Shown here in pieces: positions 1-9,268 of a stretch of DNA of 64,000 nt. Every line of letters begins with the position of its first letter. Positions within the stretch are counted from its first letter, which is position 1. The stretch is from Cellulophaga sp. F20128 (GTDB lineage Bacteria > Bacteroidota > Bacteroidia > Flavobacteriales > Flavobacteriaceae): contig NZ_JALKBA010000002.1 of NCBI RefSeq assembly GCF_023015805.1, positions 310,001 through 374,000 on the forward strand, read 5' to 3'. Under the pieces are notes generated by a model. The model was not told the DNA's origin, made no database searches, and was given only the letters and a program-made list of their open reading frames with translations. The translations under genes and the position numbers were made by a program.

Positions 1-216
1 ACTAGCAACAAAATGGAGAAATCGATAGTGGTTTCAGAAGTTAAACGTGTTAAGCACCCTATGTACGGTAAGTTCGTGTTAAAAACAAAGAAATATGTTG
101 CGCACGACGAAACAAACGATTGCAATATTGGCGATACAGTAAAAATAATGGAGACTCGTCCATTGAGTAGAACTAAGTGTTGGAGATTGGTTGAAATTTT
201 AGAAAGAGCTAAATAA
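1..216 (+). CDS. rpsQ: 30S ribosomal protein S17, 5' end cut by window
   Basis: Small-subunit protein S17, a primary 16S rRNA binder. The reading frame is open from base 1 (T-S-N-K before the first in-window Met at 13), and those residues match the usual S17 sequence. The gene therefore starts outside the window and the ATG at 13 is internal. The visible 71 residues include the conserved core around VKHPMYGK and the C-terminal RPLS-TK-WRLVEI stretch. The stop is 1 base before rplN, so the two are translationally close in the same operon. Confidence 0.95.
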   Translation, partial: TSNKMEKSIVVSEVKRVKHPMYGKFVLKTKKYVAHDETNDCNIGDTVKIMETRPLSRTKCWRLVEILERAK

Positions 217-217
217 T

Positions 218-586
218 ATGTTACAGCAAGAATCGAGACTAAAAGTGGCAGACAATACTGGGGCAAAAGAAGTTTTGACCATACGTGTATTGGGCGGTAC
301 CAAAAGAAGGTATGCATCTGTAGGGGATAAAATAGTAGTATCTGTTAAAGATGCTGCACCTAACGGTGGTATTAAAAAAGGTGCTGTTTCTACTGCAGTA
401 GTTGTAAGAACAAAAAAAGAAGTAAGAAGACAAGATGGATCTTACATTCGTTTTGACGATAATGCATGTGTATTATTAAACCCAACGGGCGAGATGAGAG
501 GAACACGTGTTTTTGGACCTGTTGCAAGAGAGCTTCGTGATAAGCAATTCATGAAGATTGTATCATTAGCCCCTGAGGTACTTTAA
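218..586 (+). CDS. rplN: 50S ribosomal protein L14
   Basis: L14 lies at the subunit interface of the 50S particle. The protein is 122 residues, the normal length, begins [18 protein letters not shown] and ends in the family signature [11 protein letters not shown]. It starts one base after the S17 stop and belongs to the same operon. Identity is certain from the near-full conservation of the family pattern. Confidence 0.98.
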   Translation: MLQQESRLKVADNTGAKEVLTIRVLGGTKRRYASVGDKIVVSVKDAAPNGGIKKGAVSTAVVVRTKKEVRRQDGSYIRFDDNACVLLNPTGEMRGTRVFGPVARELRDKQFMKIVSLAPEVL

Positions 587-597
587 TATTCAGAAAA

Positions 598-912
598 ATG
601 ATGAAACTAAAAATTAAAACAGGAGATACAGTAAGAATTGTTACCGGAGACCATAAAGGTACAGAAGGTAAGGTTGTTAGTGTAGATCGTGTAAAAAACA
701 AGGCCATTGTAGAAGGTGCAAATTTAGTATCTAAACACGAAAAGCCTAGTGCAAACAATCCTCAAGGAGGAATCGTTAAAAAAGAAGCACCATTACATAT
801 TTCTAACCTATCGTTGATTGATCCAAAATCTGGTGAAGCAACTAAAGTAGGTTTTGAAGTTAGAGATGGTAAGAAAGTGAGATTTTCAAAAAAATCTAAT
901 GAAGTAATTTAG
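598..912 (+). CDS. rplX: 50S ribosomal protein L24
   Basis: L24 initiates 50S assembly. The 104-residue protein carries the KOW motif near its N terminus ([20 protein letters not shown]). Two ATGs occur in tandem at 598 and 601, so the exact first codon is open by one residue. It lies 11 bases after rplN and 2 bases before rplE. Confidence 0.97.
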   Translation: MMKLKIKTGDTVRIVTGDHKGTEGKVVSVDRVKNKAIVEGANLVSKHEKPSANNPQGGIVKKEAPLHISNLSLIDPKSGEATKVGFEVRDGKKVRFSKKSNEVI

Positions 913-914
913 TT

Positions 915-1466
915 ATGACTTACACTCCAAGATTAAAACAAGAATATAAAGAACGTATTGTTGGAACCCTTACAGAAGAGTTCGAATATAAAAACGTTAT
1001 GCAAGTGCCTAAGCTTACTAAAATAGTATTAAGTAGAGGTGTAGGTGCGGCAGTTGCAGATAAGAAGCTGATTGATCATGCTCTAGATGAGTTAACACTT
1101 ATTACGGGTCAGAAAGCAGTTTCTACAATGTCTAAAAAAGATGTTGCTTCATTTAAATTACGTAAAGGAATGCCAATTGGGGCAAAGGTTACGTTAAGAG
1201 GTGAAAGAATGTACGAGTTTTTAGATAGATTAATTACAAGTGCTTTACCACGTGTTAGAGATTTTCAAGGAATTAAAGCTACAGGTTTTGATGGTCGTGG
1301 AAATTATAACTTAGGTGTTACTGAGCAAATTATCTTTCCAGAAATTAACATTGATAAGATTAATAGAATCAATGGAATGGATATTACATTTGTGACAACA
1401 GCTGAAACTGACAAAGAAGCAAAATCATTATTAACGGAACTAGGATTACCTTTTAAAAAGAATTAG
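915..1466 (+). CDS. rplE: 50S ribosomal protein L5
   Basis: L5 binds 5S rRNA and contacts the P-site tRNA. The 183-residue product has the expected patterns, including KIVLSRGVG near residue 35 and the GLPF-KN C terminus. It is packed tightly between rplX and rpsN with 1 to 2 base spacers. Confidence 0.98.
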   Translation: MTYTPRLKQEYKERIVGTLTEEFEYKNVMQVPKLTKIVLSRGVGAAVADKKLIDHALDELTLITGQKAVSTMSKKDVASFKLRKGMPIGAKVTLRGERMYEFLDRLITSALPRVRDFQGIKATGFDGRGNYNLGVTEQIIFPEINIDKINRINGMDITFVTTAETDKEAKSLLTELGLPFKKN

Positions 1467-1467
1467 T

Positions 1468-1737
1468 ATGGCTAAAGAATCAATGAAGGCCCGTGAAAGA
1501 AAAAGAGCCAAGACAGTTGCAAAATATGCTGAAAAAAGAAAAGCTTTAAAAGAAGCTGGAGATTATGAAGCCTTGCAAAAACTACCAAAAAATGCATCTC
1601 CTGTTCGTATGCACAATAGATGTAAGATAACGGGAAGGCCTAAAGGGTATATGAGAACTTTTGGTATTTCAAGGGTAACTTTCAGAGAGATGGCTAACAA
1701 TGGTTTGATTCCTGGAGTTAAAAAAGCAAGCTGGTAA
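1468..1737 (+). CDS. rpsN: 30S ribosomal protein S14, zinc-free form
   Basis: S14 sits in the 30S head. At 89 residues it is the long form. The zinc-binding CxxC pairs of the short form are missing: only one Cys, in [11 protein letters not shown], is present. The C terminus [11 protein letters not shown] is typical. A 74-base spacer separates it from rpsH, unusually wide for this cluster. Confidence 0.97.
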   Translation: MAKESMKARERKRAKTVAKYAEKRKALKEAGDYEALQKLPKNASPVRMHNRCKITGRPKGYMRTFGISRVTFREMANNGLIPGVKKASW

Positions 1738-1811
1738 ACTAGCAAAAATAAATATAAACTGGTTTCAGGTTTAGCAATGAAGTTAAAAACCGTCACCGAA
1801 AATTATTATAA

Positions 1812-2210
1812 ATGGTAACAGATCCTATATCAGATTATTTAACAAGAATACGAAACGCCAGTAGTGCAGGTCACAGGGTAGTTGAAATTCCTGCTTCTAA
1901 TCTAAAAACAGAAATAACTAAAATATTATTTGATCAAGGGTATATTTTAAGTTATAAAGTAATTGAAGATGCAGTACAGGGAACAATTAAGATTGCTTTA
2001 AAATACAATAAAGCAACCAAAGAGCCTGTGATTAAAAAAATACAACGAGTAAGTAAGCCAGGTTTGCGTAAGTATGCTGGTTCTACAGATTTACCAAGGG
2101 TGCTTAATGGTTTAGGTATTGCAGTTGTTTCAACCTCTCATGGGGTAATGACAAGCAAGCAAGCTAAATTAGAAAAAGTAGGTGGTGAGGTTTTATGCTA
2201 CGTTTATTAA
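1812..2210 (+). CDS. rpsH: 30S ribosomal protein S8
   Basis: S8 binds the central domain of 16S rRNA and in enterobacteria also represses the spc operon. The 132-residue protein begins MVTDPISDYLTRIRNA and has the conserved C-terminal block with VVSTSHGVMT. The start follows a 74-base spacer that could carry a control element, but I see no convincing copy of the S8 target there. Confidence 0.98.
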   Translation: MVTDPISDYLTRIRNASSAGHRVVEIPASNLKTEITKILFDQGYILSYKVIEDAVQGTIKIALKYNKATKEPVIKKIQRVSKPGLRKYAGSTDLPRVLNGLGIAVVSTSHGVMTSKQAKLEKVGGEVLCYVY

Positions 2211-2228
2211 TCTATAAAGAAGAAGAAT

Positions 2229-2771
2229 ATGTCTAGAATAGGTAATAATCCAGTAACGATACCTGAAGGAGTAACAGTAGAAGTTAACGATAACATAGTT
2301 ACCATGAAAGGTAAATTAGGTGAGTTAACTCAAGAGTTTTCGGGTGTTTCGGTAAAGATTGAAGAAGGATCAATTGTTGTAACAAGAAATTCAGAGTCAA
2401 AAGAACACAAAGCAAGACACGGTTTGTACAGGTCTTTGTTCTTTAATATGATAGAAGGTGTTTCTAAAGGTTGGAGCAAGGAATTAGAATTAGTTGGTGT
2501 TGGTTATAGAGCTAGCAACCAAGGACAAAAATTAGATTTGGCTTTAGGTTTTTCACACAATATAGTTTTGGACATCGCTCCAGAAGTAAAAGTGGAAACA
2601 GTTTCTGACAAAGGAAAGAATCCAATTATAAAATTAACATCATTTGACAAGCAGTTGGTTGGTCAGGTAGCGGCTAAGATTAGAGCGTTCCGTAGACCAG
2701 AACCTTACAAAGGAAAAGGGGTTAAGTTTGTTGGAGAAATATTAAGAAGAAAAGCAGGTAAATCAGCTTAA
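2229..2771 (+). CDS. rplF: 50S ribosomal protein L6
   Basis: L6 is near the factor-binding site of the large subunit. The 180-residue protein starts MSRIGNNPVTIPEGV and ends with the L6 signature PEPYKGKGVKF followed by a basic tail. It follows rpsH after 18 bases and precedes rplR by 11 bases. Confidence 0.98.
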   Translation: MSRIGNNPVTIPEGVTVEVNDNIVTMKGKLGELTQEFSGVSVKIEEGSIVVTRNSESKEHKARHGLYRSLFFNMIEGVSKGWSKELELVGVGYRASNQGQKLDLALGFSHNIVLDIAPEVKVETVSDKGKNPIIKLTSFDKQLVGQVAAKIRAFRRPEPYKGKGVKFVGEILRRKAGKSA

Positions 2772-2782
2772 TAATTAGCACT

Positions 2783-3136
2783 ATGGGATTATCAAAGACT
2801 GAAAGAAGACACAGAATCAAGAGAAGGATTAGAAAAGTTTCATTTGGAACGGCAACTAAACCGAGATTAGCGGTGTTTAGAAGTAATAAAGAGATTTATG
2901 CTCAAATTATAGACGATAATGCAGGAACTACTTTAGTATCGGCATCATCAAGAGATAAGGGTATAGACGGGAAAGGAACCAAAATAGAAGTAGCAAGCCA
3001 AGTAGGTAAAGCTATTGCTGAAAAAGCTTTAAAAGCTGGAATAGAAGCTATTGCTTTTGATAGAGGTGGAAACTTATACCACGGAAGAATTAAATCATTA
3101 GCAGAAGGTGCTAGAGAAGGCGGACTAAAATTCTAA
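2783..3136 (+). CDS. rplR: 50S ribosomal protein L18
   Basis: L18 binds 5S rRNA together with L5. The 117-residue protein has the basic N terminus RRHRIKRRIRK, the central PRLAVFRSNKEIYAQII block and the terminal GAREGGLKF, all diagnostic. It lies in the same operon, with rpsE 6 bases downstream. Confidence 0.98.
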   Translation: MGLSKTERRHRIKRRIRKVSFGTATKPRLAVFRSNKEIYAQIIDDNAGTTLVSASSRDKGIDGKGTKIEVASQVGKAIAEKALKAGIEAIAFDRGGNLYHGRIKSLAEGAREGGLKF

Positions 3137-3142
3137 GATATT

Positions 3143-3667
3143 ATGTATCAAAAATATAAAAACGTAGAAACAGTTAAACCAGCGGGATTAGATTTAAAAG
3201 ATCGTTTGGTTGGTGTTCAAAGAGTTACTAAGGTAACAAAAGGTGGTAGAGCTTTTGGTTTTTCTGCAATAGTTGTTGTAGGAGATGAAAGTGGTGTTGT
3301 AGGTCATGGTTTAGGTAAATCTAAAGATGTAGCTACTTCTATTGCCAAAGCTATTGAAGATGCAAAAAAGAATTTAATTAGAATTCCTTTAATAAAAGGT
3401 ACTATACCTCACGAGCAAAAAGGTAAGTTTGGTGGTGCACGTGTCTATATTCAACCAGCATCTCATGGTACTGGTGTTATTGCAGGTGGAGCTGTTAGAG
3501 CGGTATTGGAAGCTGTAGGAGTGCATGATGTATTATCAAAATCACAAGGATCTTCTAATCCACATAATGTTGTAAAGGCAACTTTTGATGCCCTTTTGCA
3601 AATTAGAGATGCAAGAACAATTGCGGATCAAAGAGGAATATCTTTAGAAAAAGTATTTAAAGGATAA
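3143..3667 (+). CDS. rpsE: 30S ribosomal protein S5
   Basis: S5 is involved in decoding fidelity and mRNA entry. The 174-residue protein has the N-terminal RNA-binding fold ([19 protein letters not shown]) and the [15 protein letters not shown] helix. The ATG at 3143 gives the usual length. Confidence 0.98.
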   Translation: MYQKYKNVETVKPAGLDLKDRLVGVQRVTKVTKGGRAFGFSAIVVVGDESGVVGHGLGKSKDVATSIAKAIEDAKKNLIRIPLIKGTIPHEQKGKFGGARVYIQPASHGTGVIAGGAVRAVLEAVGVHDVLSKSQGSSNPHNVVKATFDALLQIRDARTIADQRGISLEKVFKG

Positions 3668-3676
3668 ACAGGAACA

Positions 3677-3856
3677 ATGGGAAAGATTAAAGTAAAGCAA
3701 GTTAAGAGTGGAATTAAAAAAACTCAAAGACAAAAAAGAACCTTAGAGGCTCTTGGGCTTAGAAAAATTGGTCAAGTTGTTGAGCATGAAGCTACTCCAA
3801 ATATCCTTGGAATGGTAAGTAAAGTTGAACATTTAGTTTCTACTGAAGAAGCTTAA
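3677..3856 (+). CDS. rpmD: 50S ribosomal protein L30
   Basis: L30 is a small large-subunit protein. The ORF encodes 59 residues, starting MGKIKVKQVKSGIKK, with the typical TLEALGLRKIGQVVEH segment. It sits exactly where rpmD is expected, 9 bases after rpsE and 15 bases before rplO. Confidence 0.96.
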   Translation: MGKIKVKQVKSGIKKTQRQKRTLEALGLRKIGQVVEHEATPNILGMVSKVEHLVSTEEA

Positions 3857-3871
3857 TATAATTTTAGCGTA

Positions 3872-4324
3872 ATGAATTTAAGTAATTTAACACCTGCAGA
3901 AGGTGCAGTTAATAAAGCAGGTAAAACTGTTGGTAGAGGACAAGGTTCTGGTAAAGGTGGTACTGCTACTAGAGGTCACAAAGGGGCTAAATCTAGGTCT
4001 GGTTACTCTAAGAAAATTGGTTTTGAAGGTGGACAGATGCCGTTGCAAAGACGTGTGCCTAAGTTCGGTTTTACAAACATAAACAGAAAAGACTATCAAG
4101 GTATCAATCTAGATAAGTTGCAAGTATTGGTAGAGAAAGGAACTATTAAAGATGTAGTTACTTTTGAAACTCTTGTAGAAAATAGATTAGTTAGAAAAAA
4201 TGAGTTGGTTAAAATTTTAGGTGGCGGTGAGTTAAAAGCTCCTCTTAAAATATCTGCTCATAAATTTACTGCTACTGCTAAATCAGCTATCGAAGCTGCT
4301 GGTGGAGAAGCAATAAGTCTTTAA
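3872..4324 (+). CDS. rplO: 50S ribosomal protein L15
   Basis: L15 is a late 50S assembly protein. The 150-residue product shows the glycine- and arginine-rich N-terminal arm (KTVGRGQGSGKGGTATRGHKG), the GFEGGQMPLQRRVPKFGF block and a C-terminal globular domain. It precedes secY by 17 bases, the classical arrangement. Confidence 0.98.
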   Translation: MNLSNLTPAEGAVNKAGKTVGRGQGSGKGGTATRGHKGAKSRSGYSKKIGFEGGQMPLQRRVPKFGFTNINRKDYQGINLDKLQVLVEKGTIKDVVTFETLVENRLVRKNELVKILGGGELKAPLKISAHKFTATAKSAIEAAGGEAISL

Positions 4325-4341
4325 TCACACTAAAAAGGAAG

Positions 4342-5685
4342 ATGAAGAAATTTTTTGATACCCTATCCAATATTTGGAAAATAGAAGAGCTAAGAAATAG
4401 AATTATTATTACGCTTGGTTTATTATTGGTGTACCGTTTTGGTGCTCAGATTGCGCTTCCTGGGATAGATTCTCAGCAGTTGGGTAATCTAGCAGCTGGA
4501 ACTGATCAAGGTATTTTTAGTTTGTTAAATGCATTTACAGGTGGGGCTTTTGCCAAGGCATCTGTTTTTGCGTTGGGAATTATGCCGTATATTTCTGCAT
4601 CTATTGTGGTACAATTAATGGGGATTGCAATACCATATCTTCAAAAATTACAAAAAGAAGGAGAAAGCGGTAGAAAAACTATCAATCAGATTACAAGATG
4701 GCTTACTATTGGTATTTGTGTGGTTCAGGCGCCAGCTTACTTATTAGGATTAGGAGCATTTGGAGTACCAGATAGCGCTTTTGTATTAGGTAAAGGATTA
4801 GATTTTATGGTTCCAGCTGTAATTATTTTGGTTACAGGAACTGTATTTGCAATGTGGTTGGGAGAGAAAATAACTGATAAGGGTATTGGGAATGGAATTT
4901 CATTATTGATAATGATTGGAATTATCGCTACTATGCCACAGGCTTTTATACAAGAAGTTGTATCTAGAACTGGAGAGAATAGTGGAGGTCCAATGTTGGT
5001 ATTAGTGGAAGTGATCTTATGGTTCTTGGTTATTTTAGCCTCTGTTTTATTGGTAATGGCTACACGTCAAATTCCGGTACAATACGCAAGAAGAACAGCA
5101 TCTGGTGGATATGAAAAGAATATCACAGGATCTAGACAGTATATTCCATTAAAATTAAATGCCTCTGGTGTAATGCCAATTATATTTGCACAGGCGTTAA
5201 TGTTCTTACCTGGAATGATTGGGAAGTATTTTAATACCTCTGCTGTAGGTTCATGGTTTGAAGTTAATTTTCAAGATCCTTTTGGATTAGCCTATAATGT
5301 ATTGTTTGCATTTCTTATTATAATTTTCACATATTTCTATACAGCCATCACTGTGCCAACAAATAAGATGGCAGATGACTTAAAAAGAAGTGGTGGATTT
5401 GTACCGGGAACAAGGCCTGGGAAAGAAACTGGAGATTTTTTAGATAAAATTATGTCATTAATTACATTACCAGGATCAATTTTCTTAGCTTTGCTGGCCG
5501 TTTTACCGGCTATCGTAGTTCAATTCTTAGGAATACAAGGAAGTTGGGCAATGTTTTACGGTGGAACATCACTGCTAATTATGGTAGGTGTTGCAATAGA
5601 TACAGTACAACAAGTTAATTCATATTTGTTAAATAGACATTATGATGGATTAATGAAGAGTGGTAAAAATAGAAAGGTAGCATAA
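4342..5685 (+). CDS. secY: Preprotein translocase subunit SecY
   Basis: Central channel subunit of the Sec translocon in the inner membrane. The 447-residue protein has the ten-helix pattern. Helix 2 carries FALGIMPYISASIVVQL, and the cytoplasmic loop carries the GTRPGKET motif that contacts SecA and ribosomes. It ends 3 bases before infA. The map and adk genes often found between secY and infA in other bacteria are absent. Confidence 0.98.
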   Translation: MKKFFDTLSNIWKIEELRNRIIITLGLLLVYRFGAQIALPGIDSQQLGNLAAGTDQGIFSLLNAFTGGAFAKASVFALGIMPYISASIVVQLMGIAIPYLQKLQKEGESGRKTINQITRWLTIGICVVQAPAYLLGLGAFGVPDSAFVLGKGLDFMVPAVIILVTGTVFAMWLGEKITDKGIGNGISLLIMIGIIATMPQAFIQEVVSRTGENSGGPMLVLVEVILWFLVILASVLLVMATRQIPVQYARRTASGGYEKNITGSRQYIPLKLNASGVMPIIFAQALMFLPGMIGKYFNTSAVGSWFEVNFQDPFGLAYNVLFAFLIIIFTYFYTAITVPTNKMADDLKRSGGFVPGTRPGKETGDFLDKIMSLITLPGSIFLALLAVLPAIVVQFLGIQGSWAMFYGGTSLLIMVGVAIDTVQQVNSYLLNRHYDGLMKSGKNRKVA

Positions 5686-5688
5686 GTT

Positions 5689-5904
5689 ATGGCTAAACAA
5701 TCAGCGATAGAACAAGACGGATCTATAATAGAAGCATTGTCTAATGCAATGTTTCGAGTGGAGTTAGAAAACGGACACGTAGTGACTGCACATATATCTG
5801 GAAAGATGAGAATGCATTATATTAAATTATTACCAGGTGATAAGGTGAAATTAGAAATGAGCCCTTATGACCTTACTAAAGCAAGAATTACATATAGATA
5901 TTAA
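5689..5904 (+). CDS. infA: Translation initiation factor IF-1
   Basis: IF-1 occupies the ribosomal A site during initiation. The 71-residue S1/OB-fold protein shows [20 protein letters not shown] and the closing [15 protein letters not shown]. It begins 3 bases after the secY stop and is followed immediately by rpmJ. Confidence 0.98.
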   Translation: MAKQSAIEQDGSIIEALSNAMFRVELENGHVVTAHISGKMRMHYIKLLPGDKVKLEMSPYDLTKARITYRY

Positions 5905-5905
5905 G

Positions 5906-6022
5906 ATGAAAGTAAGAGCATCAATAAAAAAGAGAAGTGCCGAGTGCAAAATAGTGCGCAGAAAAGGACGGTTGTACGTAATTAATAAAAAGAATCCTAG
6001 ATTTAAACAAAGACAAGGGTAA
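5906..6022 (+). CDS. rpmJ: 50S ribosomal protein L36, zinc-ligand-depleted form
   Basis: L36 is the smallest 50S protein, here 38 residues ([10 protein letters not shown] to FKQRQG). The zinc form has three Cys and one His. Here only the Cys in AECKIV remains; the first Cys, the later Cys and the His are replaced, so this is a C-minus form. The ATG at 5906 lies one base after the infA stop, and the stop is 2 bases before the rpsM start. Confidence 0.95.
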   Translation: MKVRASIKKRSAECKIVRRKGRLYVINKKNPRFKQRQG

Positions 6023-6024
6023 TT

Positions 6025-6399
6025 ATGGCAAGAATTGCAGGTGTAGATATACCAAAACAGAAAAGAGGAGTTATCGCTTTAACCTATATATTTGGTGTAG
6101 GTAGAAGTAGAGCTAAAGAGATTTTAGTGAAAGCCCAAGTTAGTGAAGATACTAAAGTATCAGATTGGAATGATGACGAAATAGGTCGTATTCGTGATGC
6201 TGTAGCTTCGTTTACAATTGAAGGTGAATTGCGTTCAGAAATTCAATTAAACATTAAACGTTTAATGGATATTGGTTGTTATAGAGGTATCAGACACAGG
6301 TCTGGTTTACCGCTAAGAGGTCAAAGAACCAAAAACAACTCAAGAACCAGAAAAGGAAAAAGAAAAACAGTTGCCAACAAGAAAAAAGCAACTAAATAA
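6025..6399 (+). CDS. rpsM: 30S ribosomal protein S13
   Basis: S13 contacts the P-site tRNA and the 50S A-site finger. The 124-residue protein starts [15 protein letters not shown] and has the C-terminal [18 protein letters not shown] motif with a lysine-rich tail. It opens the alpha-operon part of the cluster. A 99-base spacer with an inverted repeat follows. Confidence 0.98.
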   Translation: MARIAGVDIPKQKRGVIALTYIFGVGRSRAKEILVKAQVSEDTKVSDWNDDEIGRIRDAVASFTIEGELRSEIQLNIKRLMDIGCYRGIRHRSGLPLRGQRTKNNSRTRKGKRKTVANKKKATK

Positions 6400-6404
6400 T
6401 TAAA

Positions 6405-6476
6405 AGTCATTAGTATTTAGAAGTTGGATTGAATCTGTCTGAAATGTAAAAGTTTAGGATTCTAATACTAACAACT
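6405..6476. repeat. Imperfect inverted repeat in the rpsM-rpsK spacer
   Basis: The arms at 6405-6422 and 6460-6476 are near reverse complements, with one gap and two mismatches. The right arm runs on into tandem heptamers of the AACTAAC type up to about 6493. The pattern resembles the ACTGnnA heptamer arrays around the gene at 33595-33964. It may be a small palindromic intergenic element or an RNA structure. The pairing is read directly; the function is unknown. Confidence 0.55.
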
Positions 6477-6498
6477 AACAACTAGAAACTAAAATAAT

Positions 6499-6891
6499 AT
6501 GGCAAAGTCGAATACAAAAGCAGCTAAAAAACGTAAAGTGATAGTTGAGTCAGTTGGGGAAGCTCACGTGACTGCATCTTTCAACAACATCATTATTTCT
6601 TTGACAAATAAAAAAGGAGATGTAATCTCATGGTCATCAGCCGGAAAAATGGGCTTTAGAGGATCTAAGAAGAATACTCCTTATGCTGCGCAGGTAGCAT
6701 CAGAAGATTGTGCTAAAGTTGCACATGAAGCTGGACTTAGAAAAGTGAAGGTTTATGTTAAAGGCCCAGGAAATGGTAGAGAATCTGCTATCCGTGCAAT
6801 CCATAATTCTGGAATTGAGGTAACTGAAATTATTGATGTTACTCCATTACCACACAATGGTTGTAGACCTCCAAAAAGAAGAAGAGTTTAA
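6499..6891 (+). CDS. rpsK: 30S ribosomal protein S11
   Basis: S11 forms part of the 30S platform near the Shine-Dalgarno helix. The 130-residue protein shows [20 protein letters not shown] and the invariant C terminus [12 protein letters not shown]. Spacers of about 99 bases on both sides are wide for this operon. Confidence 0.98.
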   Translation: MAKSNTKAAKKRKVIVESVGEAHVTASFNNIIISLTNKKGDVISWSSAGKMGFRGSKKNTPYAAQVASEDCAKVAHEAGLRKVKVYVKGPGNGRESAIRAIHNSGIEVTEIIDVTPLPHNGCRPPKRRRV

Positions 6892-6990
6892 TTAATTATT
6901 AATAGCCCAATGGGCATTTCACAGAAAGTGTAGTTACGATTATCGAAGGATAAGCCTTAATTCATAATCTCACTTTCAAAATTTTAGAAA
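6892..6990 (+). promoter_or_regulatory. Structured spacer between rpsK and rpsD
   Basis: This 99-base gap holds a perfect short palindrome GCCCAATGGGC near 6904 and a longer-range inverted pair, GAAAGTG near 6923 with CACTTTC near 6971, which would bring most of the spacer into one stem-loop just before the S4 start. S4 autoregulates the alpha operon in E. coli, so an S4-binding leader is one possibility. I cannot confirm it from sequence. Confidence 0.35.
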
Positions 6991-7596
6991 ATGGCAAGAT
7001 ATACAGGACCTAAAACAAAAATCGCACGTAAATTCGGAGAAGCGATATTTGGAGAAGATAAGTCTTTTGAGAAAAAGAATTACCCTCCAGGACAACACGG
7101 TAACACAAGACGCCGTGGTAAGAAATCAGAATATGCAATCCAGTTAATGGAGAAGCAAAAAGCTAAATATTCTTACGGAATTTTAGAAAAACAATTTAGA
7201 AACTTATTTGCTAAAGCAAATAGTAGTAAAGGTGTTACTGGTGAAGTTTTACTTCAATTGTGTGAATCTCGTTTAGATAACGTGGTATACAGAATGGGGA
7301 TTTCTAATTCTAGAAGAGGAGCAAGACAATTAGTTTCTCACCGTCATATTACCGTTAACGGAAACTTGGTAAACATACCATCGTATTCTTTAAAGCCCGG
7401 TGATGTTGTAGGTGTTAGAGAGAAATCAAAATCATTATCTTCTATTCAAGATGCATTGGCGGCAAATAGCCGTGTGTACGAGTGGATTACTTGGAATTCT
7501 GAAAAGAAGGAAGGTGCTTATGTATCTATTCCAGAAAGAGTTCAGATACCAGAAAATATCAAAGAACAACTAATCGTCGAGTTATACTCTAAATAA
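6991..7596 (+). CDS. rpsD: 30S ribosomal protein S4
   Basis: S4 nucleates 30S assembly. The 201-residue protein has [17 protein letters not shown], the [13 protein letters not shown] segment and the S4 RNA-binding domain ([14 protein letters not shown] with [14 protein letters not shown]). The zinc-binding cysteines of some S4 forms are absent. It precedes rpoA by 16 bases. Confidence 0.98.
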   Translation: MARYTGPKTKIARKFGEAIFGEDKSFEKKNYPPGQHGNTRRRGKKSEYAIQLMEKQKAKYSYGILEKQFRNLFAKANSSKGVTGEVLLQLCESRLDNVVYRMGISNSRRGARQLVSHRHITVNGNLVNIPSYSLKPGDVVGVREKSKSLSSIQDALAANSRVYEWITWNSEKKEGAYVSIPERVQIPENIKEQLIVELYSK

Positions 7597-7612
7597 ACAA
7601 CCTGATTCAACT

Positions 7613-8605
7613 ATGGCATTATTAAATTTTCAGAAGCCCGATAAAGTTATAATGATCGATTCTACCGATTTTGAAGGGAAGTTTGAATTCCGCCCTTTAG
7701 AGCCTGGTTATGGATTGACTGTTGGAAACGCATTAAGAAGAGTATTGCTTTCTGCTTTAGAAGGGTTTGCAATTACTTCTGTTAGAATAGACAAAGTAGA
7801 ACATGAGTTCTCTGTTATTCCAGGTGTTGTTGAAGACGTTACAGAAATGATACTTAACTTAAAGCAAGTTCGTTTTAAGAGACAAATTGAAGATGTTGAG
7901 ACAGAAACTGTATCCATCTCAGTAAGTGGGAAAAATCAGCTTACTGCTGGTGATTTTCAAAAGTTTATTTCTGGCTATCAAGTATTAAATCCGGATTTAG
8001 TAATTTGTAATATGGATGCTAAAGTGAGCATTAATATGGAAATTGTTATTGAAAAAGGAAGAGGATACGTACCAGCAGAAGAAAACAAGAAGCCAAGTGC
8101 TGCCTTAGGTACTATTGCTATAGATTCTATCTTTACACCTATTAAGAATGTAAAGTATAGTATTGAAAACTTTCGTGTTGAGCAAAAAACTGATTATGAA
8201 AAATTAGTATTTGAAATCAGTAGCGATGGATCAATTAATCCTAAAGATGCTTTAACAGAAGCTGCTAAGGTTTTAATTCACCACTTTATGTTGTTTTCTG
8301 ATGAGCGTATTACATTAGAAGCAGATGAGATAGCTCAGACTGAAACTTACGATGAGGAATCATTGCACATGCGTCAGTTGTTAAAAACAAAATTAGTTGA
8401 TATGGATCTTTCGGTTCGTGCGCTAAACTGTTTAAAAGCAGCAGAAGTTGATACATTAGGTGATCTAGTTTCTTTCAATAAAAACGATCTTATGAAGTTT
8501 AGAAACTTCGGTAAAAAATCATTAACTGAATTAGAAGAGTTGGTGATTAATAAAGGTCTTAGTTTTGGAATGGACTTGTCAAAATATAAATTAGATAAAG
8601 ATTAA
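7613..8605 (+). CDS. rpoA: DNA-directed RNA polymerase alpha subunit
   Basis: The alpha subunit dimerises to scaffold RNA polymerase and its C-terminal domain binds DNA and activators. The 330-residue protein has the N-terminal dimerisation domain ([19 protein letters not shown]) and, from about residue 258, the alpha-CTD helix-hairpin-helix ([20 protein letters not shown]). It lies between rpsD and rplQ as usual. Confidence 0.98.
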   Translation: MALLNFQKPDKVIMIDSTDFEGKFEFRPLEPGYGLTVGNALRRVLLSALEGFAITSVRIDKVEHEFSVIPGVVEDVTEMILNLKQVRFKRQIEDVETETVSISVSGKNQLTAGDFQKFISGYQVLNPDLVICNMDAKVSINMEIVIEKGRGYVPAEENKKPSAALGTIAIDSIFTPIKNVKYSIENFRVEQKTDYEKLVFEISSDGSINPKDALTEAAKVLIHHFMLFSDERITLEADEIAQTETYDEESLHMRQLLKTKLVDMDLSVRALNCLKAAEVDTLGDLVSFNKNDLMKFRNFGKKSLTELEELVINKGLSFGMDLSKYKLDKD

Positions 8606-8641
8606 TTTTATTTCCATTAAGGAAATATATAAGATAATATA

Positions 8642-9130
8642 ATGAGACACGGTAAAAAAGTTAATCATTTAGGAAGAAAGAAGGCCCATAGAAAAGCTAT
8701 GTTAGCGAATATGGCTTGTTCTTTAATTGAGCACAAGAGAATAAACACAACAGTTGCAAAAGCAAAAGCTTTAAAACAATTTGTTGAGCCTTTAATTACT
8801 AAATCTAAAGCAGAGAATAATCAATCAGTTGAGAAAGGAACTCACAACAGACGTATTGTTTTCAAAAACTTAAGAGATAAGTATGCTGTAACAACCTTAT
8901 TTGGTGAAGTTTCTTCTAAAATAGGGGATAGACCAGGTGGTTATACAAGAGTTATTAAACTAGGTAATCGTTTAGGGGATAATGCGGATATGGCCATGAT
9001 AGAGTTGGTAGACTTTAATGAGGTTTATAACGTTGGAAAACCTCAAGAAAAGAAGAAGTCTAGAAGAGGTAGAAGTAAAAAAGCCGTAGCGCCAGTTACT
9101 GAAACGAAATCAGATGATTCAGAAGAATAA
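8642..9130 (+). CDS. rplQ: 50S ribosomal protein L17 with basic/acidic tail
   Basis: L17 lines the polypeptide exit region. The 162-residue protein begins [20 protein letters not shown]. After the family core (about 120 residues, ending near LVDFNEVYN) it has an extension of roughly 35 residues, first Lys/Arg-rich and then acidic. Such tails are common in Bacteroidota. It is the last gene of the cluster, followed by a strong terminator. Confidence 0.97.
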   Translation: MRHGKKVNHLGRKKAHRKAMLANMACSLIEHKRINTTVAKAKALKQFVEPLITKSKAENNQSVEKGTHNRRIVFKNLRDKYAVTTLFGEVSSKIGDRPGGYTRVIKLGNRLGDNADMAMIELVDFNEVYNVGKPQEKKKSRRGRSKKAVAPVTETKSDDSEE

Positions 9131-9160
9131 AAAAATGATTTTTATTTTTATATAGTATTA

Positions 9161-9194
9161 AAAAGGGATAGGCTTATAGTCTATCCCTTTTTTT
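9161..9194 (+). terminator. Rho-independent terminator after rplQ
   Basis: An 11-base perfect stem, AAAAGGGATAG with CTATCCCTTTT, around a 9-base loop, ending in a run of T. It closes the ribosomal protein operon. Confidence 0.9.
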
Positions 9195-9220
9195 ATGGAT
9201 ACTAATAGCTTGTTTGGTAC

Positions 9221-9228
9221 TATTTTTG
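9221..9228 (+). promoter_or_regulatory. Candidate -7 box for the gene at 9269
   Basis: TATTTTTG matches the Bacteroidota -7 consensus TAnnTTTG. It lies 41 bases before the ATG and downstream of the rplQ terminator, a sensible place for a new promoter. No clear -33 element is seen at the ideal distance. Confidence 0.45.
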
Positions 9229-9268
9229 TGATTAAATTGGAGTGTGTAATAATAAAGAAATATGGATT

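Noticed and set aside
1738-1811. S8 autoregulatory site in the rpsN-rpsH spacer
   Set aside because: Only weak pairing is visible and no clear mimic of the S8 site in 16S rRNA.
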